This document shows positions 1 to 8,349 of a DNA stretch of 11,068 bases, one piece after another. Position 1 is the first letter of the stretch, and each line of letters starts with the position of its first letter. This DNA is from Eubacterium sp. (GTDB taxonomy: Bacteria > Bacillota > Clostridia > Oscillospirales > Acutalibacteraceae), in assembly GCA_024696725.1 (NCBI GenBank), contig JAILGO010000184.1, forward strand, positions 1 to 11,068. Reading direction: 5' to 3'. Below the pieces are notes generated by a model, which saw nothing but the letters and a program-made list of their open reading frames with translations, did not search any database and had not been told where the DNA came from. A program made the translations under genes and the position numbers.

Positions 1-111
1 GGATTAATCATAAAGATTAATCGCTTAATAAACCTATTTTAACAGAATTTGTCTGATATATCAAGCAGATTTTATAAGGTTTATACAACTAATATATATT
101 TATACATAATC
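1..111. other. AT-rich intergenic end of window, no gene seen
   Basis: No credible reading frame, tRNA or promoter is visible. There are two copies of the palindromic octamer GATTAATC near the left edge (2-9 and 15-22), and an 8-bp inverted repeat (ATAAACCT at 28-35, AGGTTTAT at 77-84). In DNA this AT-rich such repeats arise readily by chance, so no function is assigned. Confidence 0.4.
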
Positions 112-139
112 TAAGGGTGGGTACGTATACCCACCCTTA
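112..139 (-). terminator. Stem-loop after the zinc-ribbon gene, possible terminator
   Basis: A perfect 12-bp inverted repeat (TAAGGGTGGGTA at 112-123 against TACCCACCCTTA at 128-139) with a CGTA loop begins 10 bases past the stop codon of the zinc-ribbon gene at 149. The position and stable GC-rich core fit a terminator for the leftward operon. The sequence beyond it on the minus strand is AU-rich but lacks a clean U-run, so it could instead be an mRNA 3'-end stabilising hairpin. Confidence 0.55.
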
Positions 140-148
140 AATCCATAA

Positions 149-838
149 TTAATAACCGAAGTCGCCGAAGTCATCAAAGTCGTCAAAAAAATCGAATGGG
201 TCGATAGGCACCGGAGGCGTTTCATCCCCGACGTCATTCTCGTCATTGTCGTCCTCGTCCTCTTCGTCCTCCTGCTCCTCAGAGCCGAAGTTATTGAAGT
301 TATCAAAGGCGTCGTCATTCTCGTCGCCGCTGCCCTGATTACCGTGTTCCTGACTGTACGAGCCGTTATTATAATGCTTATACATATTGGCGGCGTCCCT
401 TGTAATCATTACGCCGAAAACCTGTGAAACAATAAAATTCACAACATAGAAGCATATAGCTAAAACCATAAACAGCTTTCTCATATTAAAATGCTTTTGT
501 GCGTCGGCAACCTTATAATCGAGAAGCGCCGGGCTTTGACAGTTATAGCAAAGCTTCGTATTCGGCGGAAGCGTCGCTCCGCAGTTCATACACATTTTAG
601 GCGTATTTTTTTCAATGGATTTTCTTGTAATCGCATAGATTATCGCAACGATTAACGGGAAAAAGAAGCCTAATATCATCCAGAGAGTCCTGTTTTTTAC
701 CGCTATACCCTTAGCATCCTCGCCGATTGCAAGCATAGTAAAGATTCTTACGCCTATACTTAAAACAATCAGAAGAAAAACGATACCGACATATCGCTTC
801 GGGTCAATACCCGTTAAGTTATAGAAATTAAAGCTCAT
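149..838 (-). CDS. Three-TM zinc-ribbon membrane protein with acidic Phe/Asp-rich tail
   Basis: This is a 229-residue protein of no family I recognise by name. Hydrophobic segments lie at about residues 17-38, 52-71 and 121-146. A four-cysteine zinc ribbon (CMNC at 83-86, CYNC at 97-100) sits in the loop between the second and third. Residues 155-229 are almost wholly polar and acidic, with runs of E/D and a repeated F-D pattern (DAFDNFNNFG near 176-185, then DPFDFFDDFDDFGDFG near 213-228). The positive-inside rule suggests the N-terminus and the K/R-flanked zinc ribbon are cytoplasmic and the acidic tail is outside, but this is inference. The ATG follows a GGAG site at 6-7 bases and lies 12 bases past the DUF2804 stop codon, so the two are almost certainly cotranscribed. 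The role is unknown; zinc-ribbon membrane proteins of this general shape are common in clostridia. Confidence 0.85.
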   Translation of the reverse strand: MSFNFYNLTGIDPKRYVGIVFLLIVLSIGVRIFTMLAIGEDAKGIAVKNRTLWMILGFFFPLIVAIIYAITRKSIEKNTPKMCMNCGATLPPNTKLCYNCQSPALLDYKVADAQKHFNMRKLFMVLAICFYVVNFIVSQVFGVMITRDAANMYKHYNNGSYSQEHGNQGSGDENDDAFDNFNNFGSEEQEDEEDEDDNDENDVGDETPPVPIDPFDFFDDFDDFGDFGY

Positions 839-850
839 AATTTACTCCGA

Positions 851-1873
851 TTAATATTTATTGTGTACCTCCTCGGCAAAGCAGAGGAAGTCCTTTATTT
901 CAATTTTTGTTCCGTCGTCAAGTATTGCCGTACCCGTCATTCTGCCGAAAACCTGATGCTGATCCGTTATAATCGCCTTAAGGTCGATTTTTGCGGCGCG
1001 GTCAATAATCGGAACAAAGTCCATTTCAAACCTGCCGTCGCTTGAGGTGAAGGTCCACGGGTCAGTATAATTCGGGCTGATATTAAACTTGACGTCGTCA
1101 AATTTATGAGTTTTGCCGTTATAGAAAATTGTATTTTCGCTCGCAGCGCTCGTATTACCGAAGCCGTAGCCGATATTAAAGCCGAAGGGCACGCCGTCAA
1201 CCTGACCTGAACCGCTTCCCCAGTACCAGTAGTTATCGTAAGTCCAGACTCCGCGTCCCCAGTCAAGTCCGCCGAAGTCTGTTTCGGGATTAAGCTCGTA
1301 GAGCTTTCCGTCGAATTCTACCTTACCCGACGCGCGCATGGGGTTAATCTTCTGGTTGTAATAGAATGCGTGCTCGTCTTCGTCCCACGGAGTAGCTATT
1401 ACCATGCTCTCCTCGGGCTCGTCGTAAAGGAGAACGTTAGCGCGTATACCCTTTCCACCGTCAAACGAAGGATAATCCAGGCGGAGAAGTCTTCCCTTTT
1501 CGGTATGAAGGAACTCGATTGCGATTTTCTTATTTCTGAACTTAACGTCGCCTTCGGACGTATTCGACGGCATATTGAATTTGCCCATCGGGAATGGGAT
1601 AATAATAGACGCGGTATGGTCCTTAGCGTTTTCAAGGTCGATAAAGCTTACGCTGTTCATACCGAGATAGCCGAGGTCGGACACGGTCATACAAAACGCG
1701 AACTTATGCTCGTTTGACATAATGTAATAATAGTCCCATTCCTTAATACGCGTCTTGCGTTTTTTAATGTCGTTTCGGTCATAAATCTGAACCATTTTTC
1801 TGCTCCAGCCCGGTTCAACAAGCTTTCCGTTTTCAAGGAGCTTATGTACTGTTGTTACTTCATGTGAGCGCAT
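851..1873 (-). CDS. DUF2804 family protein
   Basis: A protein of about 340 residues that I recognise as DUF2804. Hallmarks are an N-terminal LLENGKLVEPGWSRK segment, a KEWDYYYI block, a central FGGLDWGRGVWTY(D)NYWYWG block rich in Trp and Tyr, then FGFNIGYGFGN and a C-terminal half rich in beta strand (for example DPWTFTSSDGRFEMDF). There is no signal peptide or membrane segment, so it is probably cytoplasmic. The biochemical role is not established; the alternating hydrophobic strands suggest a lipocalin-like barrel, which is my inference. The start is chosen at 1873: the upstream in-frame ATG at 1882 touches the AAAGG ribosome-binding site, whereas the ATG at 1873 lies 8 bases from it. It lies 62 bases downstream of the M20 peptidase gene with no convincing terminator between them, so it is probably the second gene of that operon. 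Confidence 0.88.
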   Translation of the reverse strand: MRSHEVTTVHKLLENGKLVEPGWSRKMVQIYDRNDIKKRKTRIKEWDYYYIMSNEHKFAFCMTVSDLGYLGMNSVSFIDLENAKDHTASIIIPFPMGKFNMPSNTSEGDVKFRNKKIAIEFLHTEKGRLLRLDYPSFDGGKGIRANVLLYDEPEESMVIATPWDEDEHAFYYNQKINPMRASGKVEFDGKLYELNPETDFGGLDWGRGVWTYDNYWYWGSGSGQVDGVPFGFNIGYGFGNTSAASENTIFYNGKTHKFDDVKFNISPNYTDPWTFTSSDGRFEMDFVPIIDRAAKIDLKAIITDQHQVFGRMTGTAILDDGTKIEIKDFLCFAEEVHNKY

Positions 1874-1935
1874 AGTATTCATCCTTTCAGTTAATAATAT
1901 TCAGTCCCTGTGCCGTTTTCATAGCGCTGCAGGGT

Positions 1936-3045
1936 TTATTCCTTCATAAGACGCAGAGCAAGCTCTGCCGAGGTTTTAAGCTCGTCAACCGTCGTATACT
2001 CGTTACAGGCGTGACAGTTATTCATACCCGTCGCTACAACTATTCCGTCAACGCCGTGCTGAGCGTAGACGTTAGCGTCAGAACCGCCGAAGGTCGGATA
2101 GGTTTCGCCCGAGAGTCCCATATCGGCGCAGACCTTTTTAAAACGCTTTACGCATTCCGTCGAATCGGGAGTTGAAAACGCGTGAATTTCGGTCGAGTGT
2201 TCTTCCTCTATACTTGCGCCGAGCTCCTCAGCGCAGGCTTTACATATAGAGAGAACCTCGCTGATTTTTTCTTCAATTATATCGGGATTGAAGCTTCTTA
2301 TTTCGCCGGTGATTTCGGCGAAATCGGGGACGATATTCGTCGCCTTTCCGCCCTTTATGATTCCAACGTTTGCGGTAACGCCGTCCTCAATATTTCCGCA
2401 GGGAATAAGGCTTACAGCCTTCGCGGCGGCTTTAATCGCGTGGATTCCCTTTTCAGCCTCAAAGCCCGCGTGGGCGGACTTTCCGTGAAACTTCACGGTG
2501 TAAGTCAGTATAGAGGGCGCTGACGAAGCAGCCGAGCCGGGAGCTCCGTCCATATCAAATACGTACGCAATTTTTGATTTAAGCTTATTATAATCAAAGG
2601 ATACGGCTCCGCCTCCGTGAGTTTCCTCACATACCGTGAAAAGAATTTCAATCGGACGGTGAGGAATATTATTATCTTTAATCTGCGTAAGTCCTTCAAG
2701 AATCGAAACAACTCCCGCGAGGTCATCCGAGCCGAGAACGGTCGTTCCGTCGGACGTAATAGTTCCGTCGTCGTGAATTATCGCGGTCTTTCCGTGAGAT
2801 GGCTCGACGGTATCCATGTGAGAGGAAAACATCACGGGTTTCCCTTCCGCCGTACCGTCTATATAAGCGTAAATATTCCCCGTAGTTCCGCCTATCATTT
2901 CGCCGGCGTTATCCTCAACGGCTTCGATACCGATTGATTTAAGATATTCTTTAATGCGGTCGCAGACAAGCCTTTCGTCAAAAGAAGGACTGTCAAGCGA
3001 GACAAGCGCTTTGAAATTTTCAATTACTCTGTTGATATTAACCAT
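1936..3045 (-). CDS. M20 family metallopeptidase, peptidase T-like
   Basis: A 369-residue cytoplasmic zinc aminopeptidase of the M20 (PepT/ArgE/DapE) clan, closest in appearance to the peptidase T-like group; true PepT is a tripeptidase, but the substrate here is unproven. Visible motifs are SSHMDTV (ligands H76 and D78), LGSDDLAG with the bridging Asp near 107, CEETHGGG with catalytic and metal-binding E140/E141, FDMDG near 163-167, the dimerisation-domain motif GKSAHAG near 188-194, and NCHACNEY near 343-350 with the final His ligand. The length is normal for this group (true PepT is about 410). The start at 3045 is preceded by AAGGAG at good spacing. A longer in-frame ATG at 3108 would place the promoter inside the gene and is rejected. 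It is likely the first gene of an operon with DUF2804 and the zinc-ribbon protein, and probably salvages amino acids from small peptides. Confidence 0.93.
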   Translation of the reverse strand: MVNINRVIENFKALVSLDSPSFDERLVCDRIKEYLKSIGIEAVEDNAGEMIGGTTGNIYAYIDGTAEGKPVMFSSHMDTVEPSHGKTAIIHDDGTITSDGTTVLGSDDLAGVVSILEGLTQIKDNNIPHRPIEILFTVCEETHGGGAVSFDYNKLKSKIAYVFDMDGAPGSAASSAPSILTYTVKFHGKSAHAGFEAEKGIHAIKAAAKAVSLIPCGNIEDGVTANVGIIKGGKATNIVPDFAEITGEIRSFNPDIIEEKISEVLSICKACAEELGASIEEEHSTEIHAFSTPDSTECVKRFKKVCADMGLSGETYPTFGGSDANVYAQHGVDGIVVATGMNNCHACNEYTTVDELKTSAELALRLMKE

Positions 3046-3073
3046 GGTTATCTCCTTGGACTTATTTAATTTA

Positions 3074-3102
3074 ATAATAGCACTATGGTATGATATTTTC
3101 AA
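3074..3102 (-). promoter_or_regulatory. Sigma-A promoter of the M20 peptidase operon
   Basis: On the minus strand a TTGAAA -35 box (3097-3102) and a TATTAT -10 box (3074-3079) are separated by exactly 17 bases, with TGC directly upstream of the -10 box (extended -10). The predicted start, near 3067, lies about 22 bases upstream of the ATG at 3045 and leaves a short leader holding the AAGGAG site. Confidence 0.82.
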
Positions 3103-3106
3103 GCGC

Positions 3107-3136
3107 AAAAAATAAAAAGGACGCCGAAGCGTCCTT
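3107..3136 (-). terminator. Intrinsic terminator of the trpB-like gene
   Basis: On the minus strand AAGGACGC and GCGTCCTT (8 bp) flank a TTCG tetraloop, followed by TTTATTTTTT. It begins about 10 bases past the trpB-like stop codon. This is a textbook rho-independent terminator and separates the Trp-regulated unit from the peptidase operon, whose -35 box begins only a few bases beyond the U-tract. Confidence 0.95.
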
Positions 3137-3145
3137 AATACCGTT

Positions 3146-4519
3146 TTATTCTACCTTGGGAAGCTTTGCTCTGTATTCCGCAAGCTCCTCGTCGGTCGGA
3201 ATATAATCGTCCATCTCGCCGTCATGGAACTTCTCATAAGCTACAAGGTCGAAGTAGCCCGTACCGGTAAGACCGAATACGATAGTCTTTTCTTCGCCCG
3301 TTTCCTTACACTTGAGAGCCTCGTCAATAGCAACGCGGATAGCGTGCGAGCTTTCGGGAGCGGGAAGGATACCCTCTACCCTTGCGAACTGCTCCGCAGC
3401 CTCGAATACCTTTGTCTGCTCAACGGAAACAGCCTTCATAAGACCGTCGTCGTAAAGCTGGGAAAGAACAGGGCTCATACCATGATATCTTAAGCCGCCC
3501 GCGTGGTTAGCCGACGGAATGAAGTCAGAGCCGAGAGTATACATCTTAGCAAGCGGACATACCATACCCGTATCAGCAAAGTCGTAAGCATAAACGCCTC
3601 TTGTAAAGCTCGGGCATGATGCGGGCTCAACGGCGATAATCTCATAATCAGCCTCGCCGCGAAGCTTCTCACCCATAAACGGAGAAATAAGTCCGCCGAG
3701 GTTTGAGCCGCCGCCTGCGCAGCCTATAATAACATCGGGCTTGATATTATACTTATCAAGCGCTGCCTTGGTTTCAAGCCCGATTACGGACTGATGAAGC
3801 AGTACCTGATTAAGAACCGAGCCGAGAACGTATCTGTAACCGGGATTCTTAACCGCAACCTCAACCGCCTCGGAAATAGCGCAGCCGAGAGAACCTGTTG
3901 TACCGGGATGCTCTGCGTTAATCTTCTTACCGATTTCGGTATCCATTGAGGGAGAAGGAGTAACGGAAGCGCCGTAAACTCTCATAACCTCGCGGCGGAA
4001 GGGCTTCTGCTCATAAGAAACCTTTACCATATATACCTTACAGTCAAGGTCAAAGTAAGAGCAAGCCATTGAAAGAGCCGTACCCCACTGACCTGCGCCG
4101 GTTTCGGTTGTAACGCCCTTTAATCCCTGCTTCTTTGCGTAATATGCCTGAGCAATAGCAGAATTGAGCTTATGCGAGCCAGATGTGTTGTTACCTTCAA
4201 ATTTGTAGTAAATCTTTGCCGGAGTCTGAAGCTTTTCTTCAAGACAGTAAGCTCTTACGAGCGGAGACGGACGGTACATCTTATAGAAATCACGGATTTC
4301 CTGAGGGATTTCAATATAAGCGTTTTCGTTGTCAAGCTCCTGAGCTACAAGCTCTTCGCAGAATACTCCGCCGAGCTCTTCGGCTGTCATCGGCTGAAGT
4401 GTGCCGGGGTTGAGAAGCGGTGCAGGCTTGTTCTTCATATCCGCACGTACGTTGTACCAAGCCTTCGGCATCTCGTCTTCTTCTAAATAGATTTTGTAAG
4501 GGATTTTGTTTTCACTCAT
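3146..4519 (-). CDS. trpB: TrpB2-type tryptophan synthase beta-like PLP enzyme
   Basis: A 457-residue fold-type II PLP enzyme of the TrpB-like (TrpB2) group. The Schiff-base lysine is in GSHKLNSA (K117). ETGAGQWG (139-146) is the TrpB2 form of the catalytic-Glu motif, which in TrpB1 reads ETGAGQHG. GCAGGGSN (267-274) binds the PLP phosphate, and GLTGTGYFD lies near the C-terminus. It is longer than TrpB1 (about 400) because of an N-terminal extension, as is usual for TrpB2. The expected reaction is indole plus L-serine to L-tryptophan in the cytoplasm. There is no trpA or other trp gene here, and TrpB2 proteins generally bind TrpA poorly or not at all, so indole salvage is likely. The start at 4519 follows an AAAGGAGGA site with 7-base spacing; upstream in-frame codons overlap the T-box terminator and are untranslated leader. 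A Trp-specifier T-box directly upstream independently supports the assignment. Confidence 0.94.
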   Translation of the reverse strand: MSENKIPYKIYLEEDEMPKAWYNVRADMKNKPAPLLNPGTLQPMTAEELGGVFCEELVAQELDNENAYIEIPQEIRDFYKMYRPSPLVRAYCLEEKLQTPAKIYYKFEGNNTSGSHKLNSAIAQAYYAKKQGLKGVTTETGAGQWGTALSMACSYFDLDCKVYMVKVSYEQKPFRREVMRVYGASVTPSPSMDTEIGKKINAEHPGTTGSLGCAISEAVEVAVKNPGYRYVLGSVLNQVLLHQSVIGLETKAALDKYNIKPDVIIGCAGGGSNLGGLISPFMGEKLRGEADYEIIAVEPASCPSFTRGVYAYDFADTGMVCPLAKMYTLGSDFIPSANHAGGLRYHGMSPVLSQLYDDGLMKAVSVEQTKVFEAAEQFARVEGILPAPESSHAIRVAIDEALKCKETGEEKTIVFGLTGTGYFDLVAYEKFHDGEMDDYIPTDEELAEYRAKLPKVE

Positions 4520-4560
4520 TTTTTCGTCCTCCTTTAAAGTATTTTTGATGAGCTTTTCCC

Positions 4561-4835
4561 TTGGGACAAAATAAAAATCCTGTCCCAACCAAATGCCGGG
4601 ACAGGAATAATAATCTTCCTGCGGTGCCACCCTGCTTAGTGCATAAGCACTCACTCAACGCGTACTGTCATACGCCGACCTTGTTTACGGAGTGTCTTCT
4701 CCGTCTCGCGTACTCGGTTACCCTTTCAGCTCGCCCTCAAAAGTCCATTCAGCTTAGTGCTCTTCGCCGCCATCCCACCATCGGCAGCTCTCTTTGCAAG
4801 CGCTTAAAAAGCTTACTCACTCTTTTTCAACGGTT
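4561..4835 (-). ncRNA. T-box riboswitch, tryptophan (TGG) specifier
   Basis: This is a complete T-box leader read on the minus strand. The T-box core GGGTGGCACCGC lies at 4632-4621. Stem I is assembled from AAAAG (4826-4822) pairing with CTTTT (4743-4739), a specifier loop with 5' strand AGTGAGTA (4821-4814) and 3' strand GAATGGA (4750-4744), then AGCTT (4813-4809) pairing with AAGCT (4755-4751). This puts TGG (4747-4745) in the specifier position, so it should sense uncharged tRNA-Trp. An AGAGAG motif and a GGTGGGATGG distal loop element follow the expected order in the stem I apical part. Further hairpins are present, including ACGGAG/CTCCGT and GCGTA/TACGC. In the antiterminator, GCAGGAA pairs with TTCCTGT below the TGGCACC bulge and GGG with CCC. 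It controls the trpB-like gene. Confidence 0.95.
4568..4605 (-). terminator. T-box regulated intrinsic terminator
   Basis: On the minus strand CCTGTCCC (4605-4598) pairs with GGGACAGG (4586-4579), followed by ATTTTTATTTT. The 5' arm is also the 3' strand of the T-box antiterminator (TTCCTGTCCC), so the two folds exclude each other. Charged tRNA-Trp or no tRNA should give termination; uncharged tRNA-Trp should give read-through. Confidence 0.93.
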
Positions 4836-4841
4836 TAGTGA

Positions 4842-4870
4842 ATTGTAGCACAAAGTAATCGCTCTGTCAA
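4842..4870 (-). promoter_or_regulatory. Sigma-A promoter of the T-box/trpB-like unit
   Basis: The minus strand carries a perfect TTGACA -35 box (4865-4870), a 17-base spacer and a TACAAT -10 box (4842-4847) preceded by TGC (extended -10). The predicted start near 4835 lies just ahead of the stem I base. Such a strong promoter suits a gene whose output is set by attenuation rather than initiation. Confidence 0.93.
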
Positions 4871-4884
4871 GAAAAAACGCAAAA

Positions 4885-6387
<1,503 letters not shown>

Positions 6388-6389
6388 CT

Positions 6390-6417
6390 ATAAAAAGAGC
6401 GCGAAAGTCCGCGCTCT
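6390..6417 (-). terminator. Intrinsic terminator of glmS
   Basis: On the minus strand AGAGCGCG (6417-6410) and CGCGCTCT (6403-6396) form an 8-bp stem around a 6-base loop, followed by TTTTTATA. It starts about 8 bases past the glmS stop codon. The U-tract ends where the ribosome-binding site of the arabinofuranosidase gene begins. Confidence 0.92.
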
Positions 6418-6425
6418 GAAAATCA

Positions 6426-8234
6426 TTATTCTACTGTTACAACCTTGGCAAGGTTACGCGGCTTGTCAACGTCGAGTCCCTTATCCGACGATACATAATA
6501 AGCAAGAAGCTGCATCGCCGCCACCGCAGGTATAGCCATAAAATCATCTTTAAGCACGGGGAGTGCAAAGGAGCATTCCACGTCCTTCGTTATGAGAGAA
6601 TCCTTTATAAAGGTAATTACCTTAGCGCCGCGCGACTGTACCTCGCGGATATTCGATACCTGCTTACTCATAAGCTTTTCCTGAGTGAGCATAGCAATAA
6701 CGGGAGTAGCGTCGGTAATAAGCGCAATAGTTCCGTGTTTAAGCTCGCCCGAAGCAAAAGCCTCGGAATGAATATAAGAGATTTCCTTAAGCTTTAATGA
6801 AGCCTCAAGAAGCGACGGATAATCAAGTCCTCTGCCTATCATAAAGGTATGCTCAGCCGTGAGGATTGAATTTGAAAGGTGGTGGATTTCATCGCGTCTG
6901 TCAAGAACGGACTGAACGGCAGCAGGTATCTTTTTAAGCTCCGTTACAAACTCTTCGGTCTCTTCCCTGCTGAGTTTTCCGCGGAGATACGCCATTTTAG
7001 CGCAGATAAGATAGAATACGGCTACCTGAGTAGTATAAGCCTTCGTCGACGCTACCGCGATTTCGGGTCCTGCGTTTGTATAAATAACGTTTTCGCTTTC
7101 TCTCGCGATGGTTGAGCCTTTTACGTTAACTATCGAAAGCGAGCGCGCGCCCTTACGTCTTGCATATTTAAGCGCCTCAAGGGTATCAATGGTTTCACCG
7201 CTCTGGGAAACGCAGATAACAAGCGTTCTTTCATTAATAATCGGGTCGTTATACATATACTCGCTCGCCATATTAACGGTTACGGGAACGCCGCAGTATT
7301 TTTCAATTATATGCTTACCGATAAGTCCCGCGTGCATAGCGGTTCCGCAGGCGATTACGGTAATATTATCGCACTCCGTAAAAATGCTGTCGTCAACGCT
7401 TTCGGCGGTAAAATCGGGAAGTCCGTCGGTAATTCTTCCGTCAATGGTTTTTGAGATAACCTCGGGCTGCTCCATAATCTCTTTTTCCATATAGAAAGGA
7501 TATTCTTTCTTTCCGCTGTTCTTTATATCCCAGTCGAGGGTAAGCATTTTCGGTTCAATTACGTTGCCCTTAAAATCGGTAACCTCAATACTGTCCTTAG
7601 TAATATGAGCTATTGAAAATTCGGGAAGGACGAAGTAATCCTCGCTGTATTCGCCGATTGCCATAATGTCGGACGCAATATAACAGCCGTCCTCGTTTTT
7701 ACAGCAGATAATGGGAGAAACGTTGCGCACCGCAAAAAGCTCGTTCGGTATATCGTCAAACATAACGCCGAGTCCGAAGGTTCCCGAAAGCTCCTTTACC
7801 GCGCTGATAATAGCCTTCTTGGGGTCGCCCGTATAATAATTGTCGATAAGCGCCGCTACAACCTCGCTGTCGGTCTGAGAAAGAAGCTTGCTTCCGATAC
7901 CGAGCTGATTCTTAATAGCGGCATAATTCTCTATAATACCGTTATGAACGAGAGTTACTCTTCCGAACTTATGAGGGTGAGAGTTAGCGTCGCAAACGCC
8001 GCCGTGGGTTGCCCAACGGGTATGACCTATACCCGACGTTCCCTTTACGTCGCCCGTTTTTTCCATAAGCTTTTCAACCCTGCCCTCACATTTTGTAACG
8101 AGCACCTGGCTGAAATCGGGATGATAAACCGCAATACCTGCGCTGTCATAACCTCTGTATTCAAGAGTTTTAAGTCCTTTTAAAAGAATTCCTCTTGCCT
8201 CGCTGTAACCGGTATAGCCGATAATTCCACACAT
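6426..8234 (-). CDS. glmS: Glutamine-fructose-6-phosphate aminotransferase (isomerizing)
   Basis: A 602-residue GlmS that makes glucosamine-6-phosphate from fructose-6-phosphate and glutamine, the committed step to UDP-GlcNAc for peptidoglycan. The start at 8234 gives MCGIIGY, placing the nucleophilic Cys2 at the mature N-terminus, and has a CAGGAGTG site; an in-frame ATG at 8276 is rejected for that reason. The glutaminase half (about 1-225) shows EYRGYDSAG (25-33), GHTRWATHG (70-78), HNGIIENY (97-104) and SQTDSEV. The first sugar-isomerase domain has ACGTAMHAG (295-303) and SQSGETIDT (343-351). The second spans roughly 455-590 and includes GRGLDYPSLLEASLKLKE and ASGELKHG. The C-terminal tail DKPRNLAKVVTVE is the usual ending. 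The length is close to the family norm (about 600-610). It is monocistronic or weakly read through into the arabinofuranosidase gene. The leader is only about 50 bases, too short for a glmS ribozyme. Confidence 0.98.
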   Translation of the reverse strand: MCGIIGYTGYSEARGILLKGLKTLEYRGYDSAGIAVYHPDFSQVLVTKCEGRVEKLMEKTGDVKGTSGIGHTRWATHGGVCDANSHPHKFGRVTLVHNGIIENYAAIKNQLGIGSKLLSQTDSEVVAALIDNYYTGDPKKAIISAVKELSGTFGLGVMFDDIPNELFAVRNVSPIICCKNEDGCYIASDIMAIGEYSEDYFVLPEFSIAHITKDSIEVTDFKGNVIEPKMLTLDWDIKNSGKKEYPFYMEKEIMEQPEVISKTIDGRITDGLPDFTAESVDDSIFTECDNITVIACGTAMHAGLIGKHIIEKYCGVPVTVNMASEYMYNDPIINERTLVICVSQSGETIDTLEALKYARRKGARSLSIVNVKGSTIARESENVIYTNAGPEIAVASTKAYTTQVAVFYLICAKMAYLRGKLSREETEEFVTELKKIPAAVQSVLDRRDEIHHLSNSILTAEHTFMIGRGLDYPSLLEASLKLKEISYIHSEAFASGELKHGTIALITDATPVIAMLTQEKLMSKQVSNIREVQSRGAKVITFIKDSLITKDVECSFALPVLKDDFMAIPAVAAMQLLAYYVSSDKGLDVDKPRNLAKVVTVE

Positions 8235-8290
8235 AAATAACACTCCTGTTCGAAATATTATACTTTGAAAGCACACACATTATTACATTA

Positions 8291-8319
8291 ATTATCGCAG
8301 ATATAGTGTTTTTTGTCAA
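8291..8319 (-). promoter_or_regulatory. Sigma-A promoter of glmS
   Basis: The minus strand has a perfect TTGACA (8314-8319), a 17-base spacer and GATAAT (8291-8296) preceded by TGC. The predicted start near 8284 gives a leader of about 50 bases. A TATAAT-like hexamer lies closer to the gene (inside AAGTATAATATT, about 8248-8253), but it has no -35 partner and is probably unused. Confidence 0.9.
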
Positions 8320-8333
8320 TAAATATTTTAATT

Positions 8334-8349
8334 TTCAATATATATTGAA
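8334..8349. promoter_or_regulatory. 16-bp perfect palindrome between glmS and tex promoters, possible operator
   Basis: TTCAATATATATTGAA is a perfect 16-bp palindrome. It overlaps the -35 box of the tex promoter (8345-8350) and ends 15 bases from the -35 box of the glmS promoter. This placement would let a dimeric regulator affect both. The sequence is AT-rich, so chance is possible, and no regulator gene is nearby. Confidence 0.4.

Noticed and set aside
1..111. tRNA or small RNA at the left edge (inverted repeat ATAAACCT/AGGTTTAT)
   Set aside because: No cloverleaf, T-arm consensus or promoter is recognisable, and the arms are AT-rich and probably chance.
170..310. Repeat array or CRISPR-like tract in the GTC/CTC-rich region
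   Set aside because: This is low-complexity DNA coding for the acidic Asp/Glu/Phe tail; there are no regular repeat and spacer units.
1883..1935. Separate promoter or terminator between the peptidase and DUF2804 genes
   Set aside because: An ATGAAA/TATTAT pair at 17 bases exists but would start transcription on top of the ribosome-binding site. The CCCTG/CAGGG pairing is only 5 bp with a large loop and no U-tract.
3046..3108. Longer start for the M20 peptidase at 3108
   Set aside because: It lies upstream of the -35 box of the gene's own promoter and has no ribosome-binding site; the ATG at 3045 has AAGGAG.
4520..4654. N-terminal extension of the TrpB-like protein from an upstream in-frame ATG at 4654
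   Set aside because: The extension would translate the T-box antiterminator and terminator. The ATG at 4519 has an excellent ribosome-binding site and gives the normal family N-terminus.
8235..8290. glmS ribozyme in the glmS leader
   Set aside because: The predicted leader is only about 50 bases, far shorter than a glmS ribozyme, and no ribozyme core is visible between promoter and start codon.
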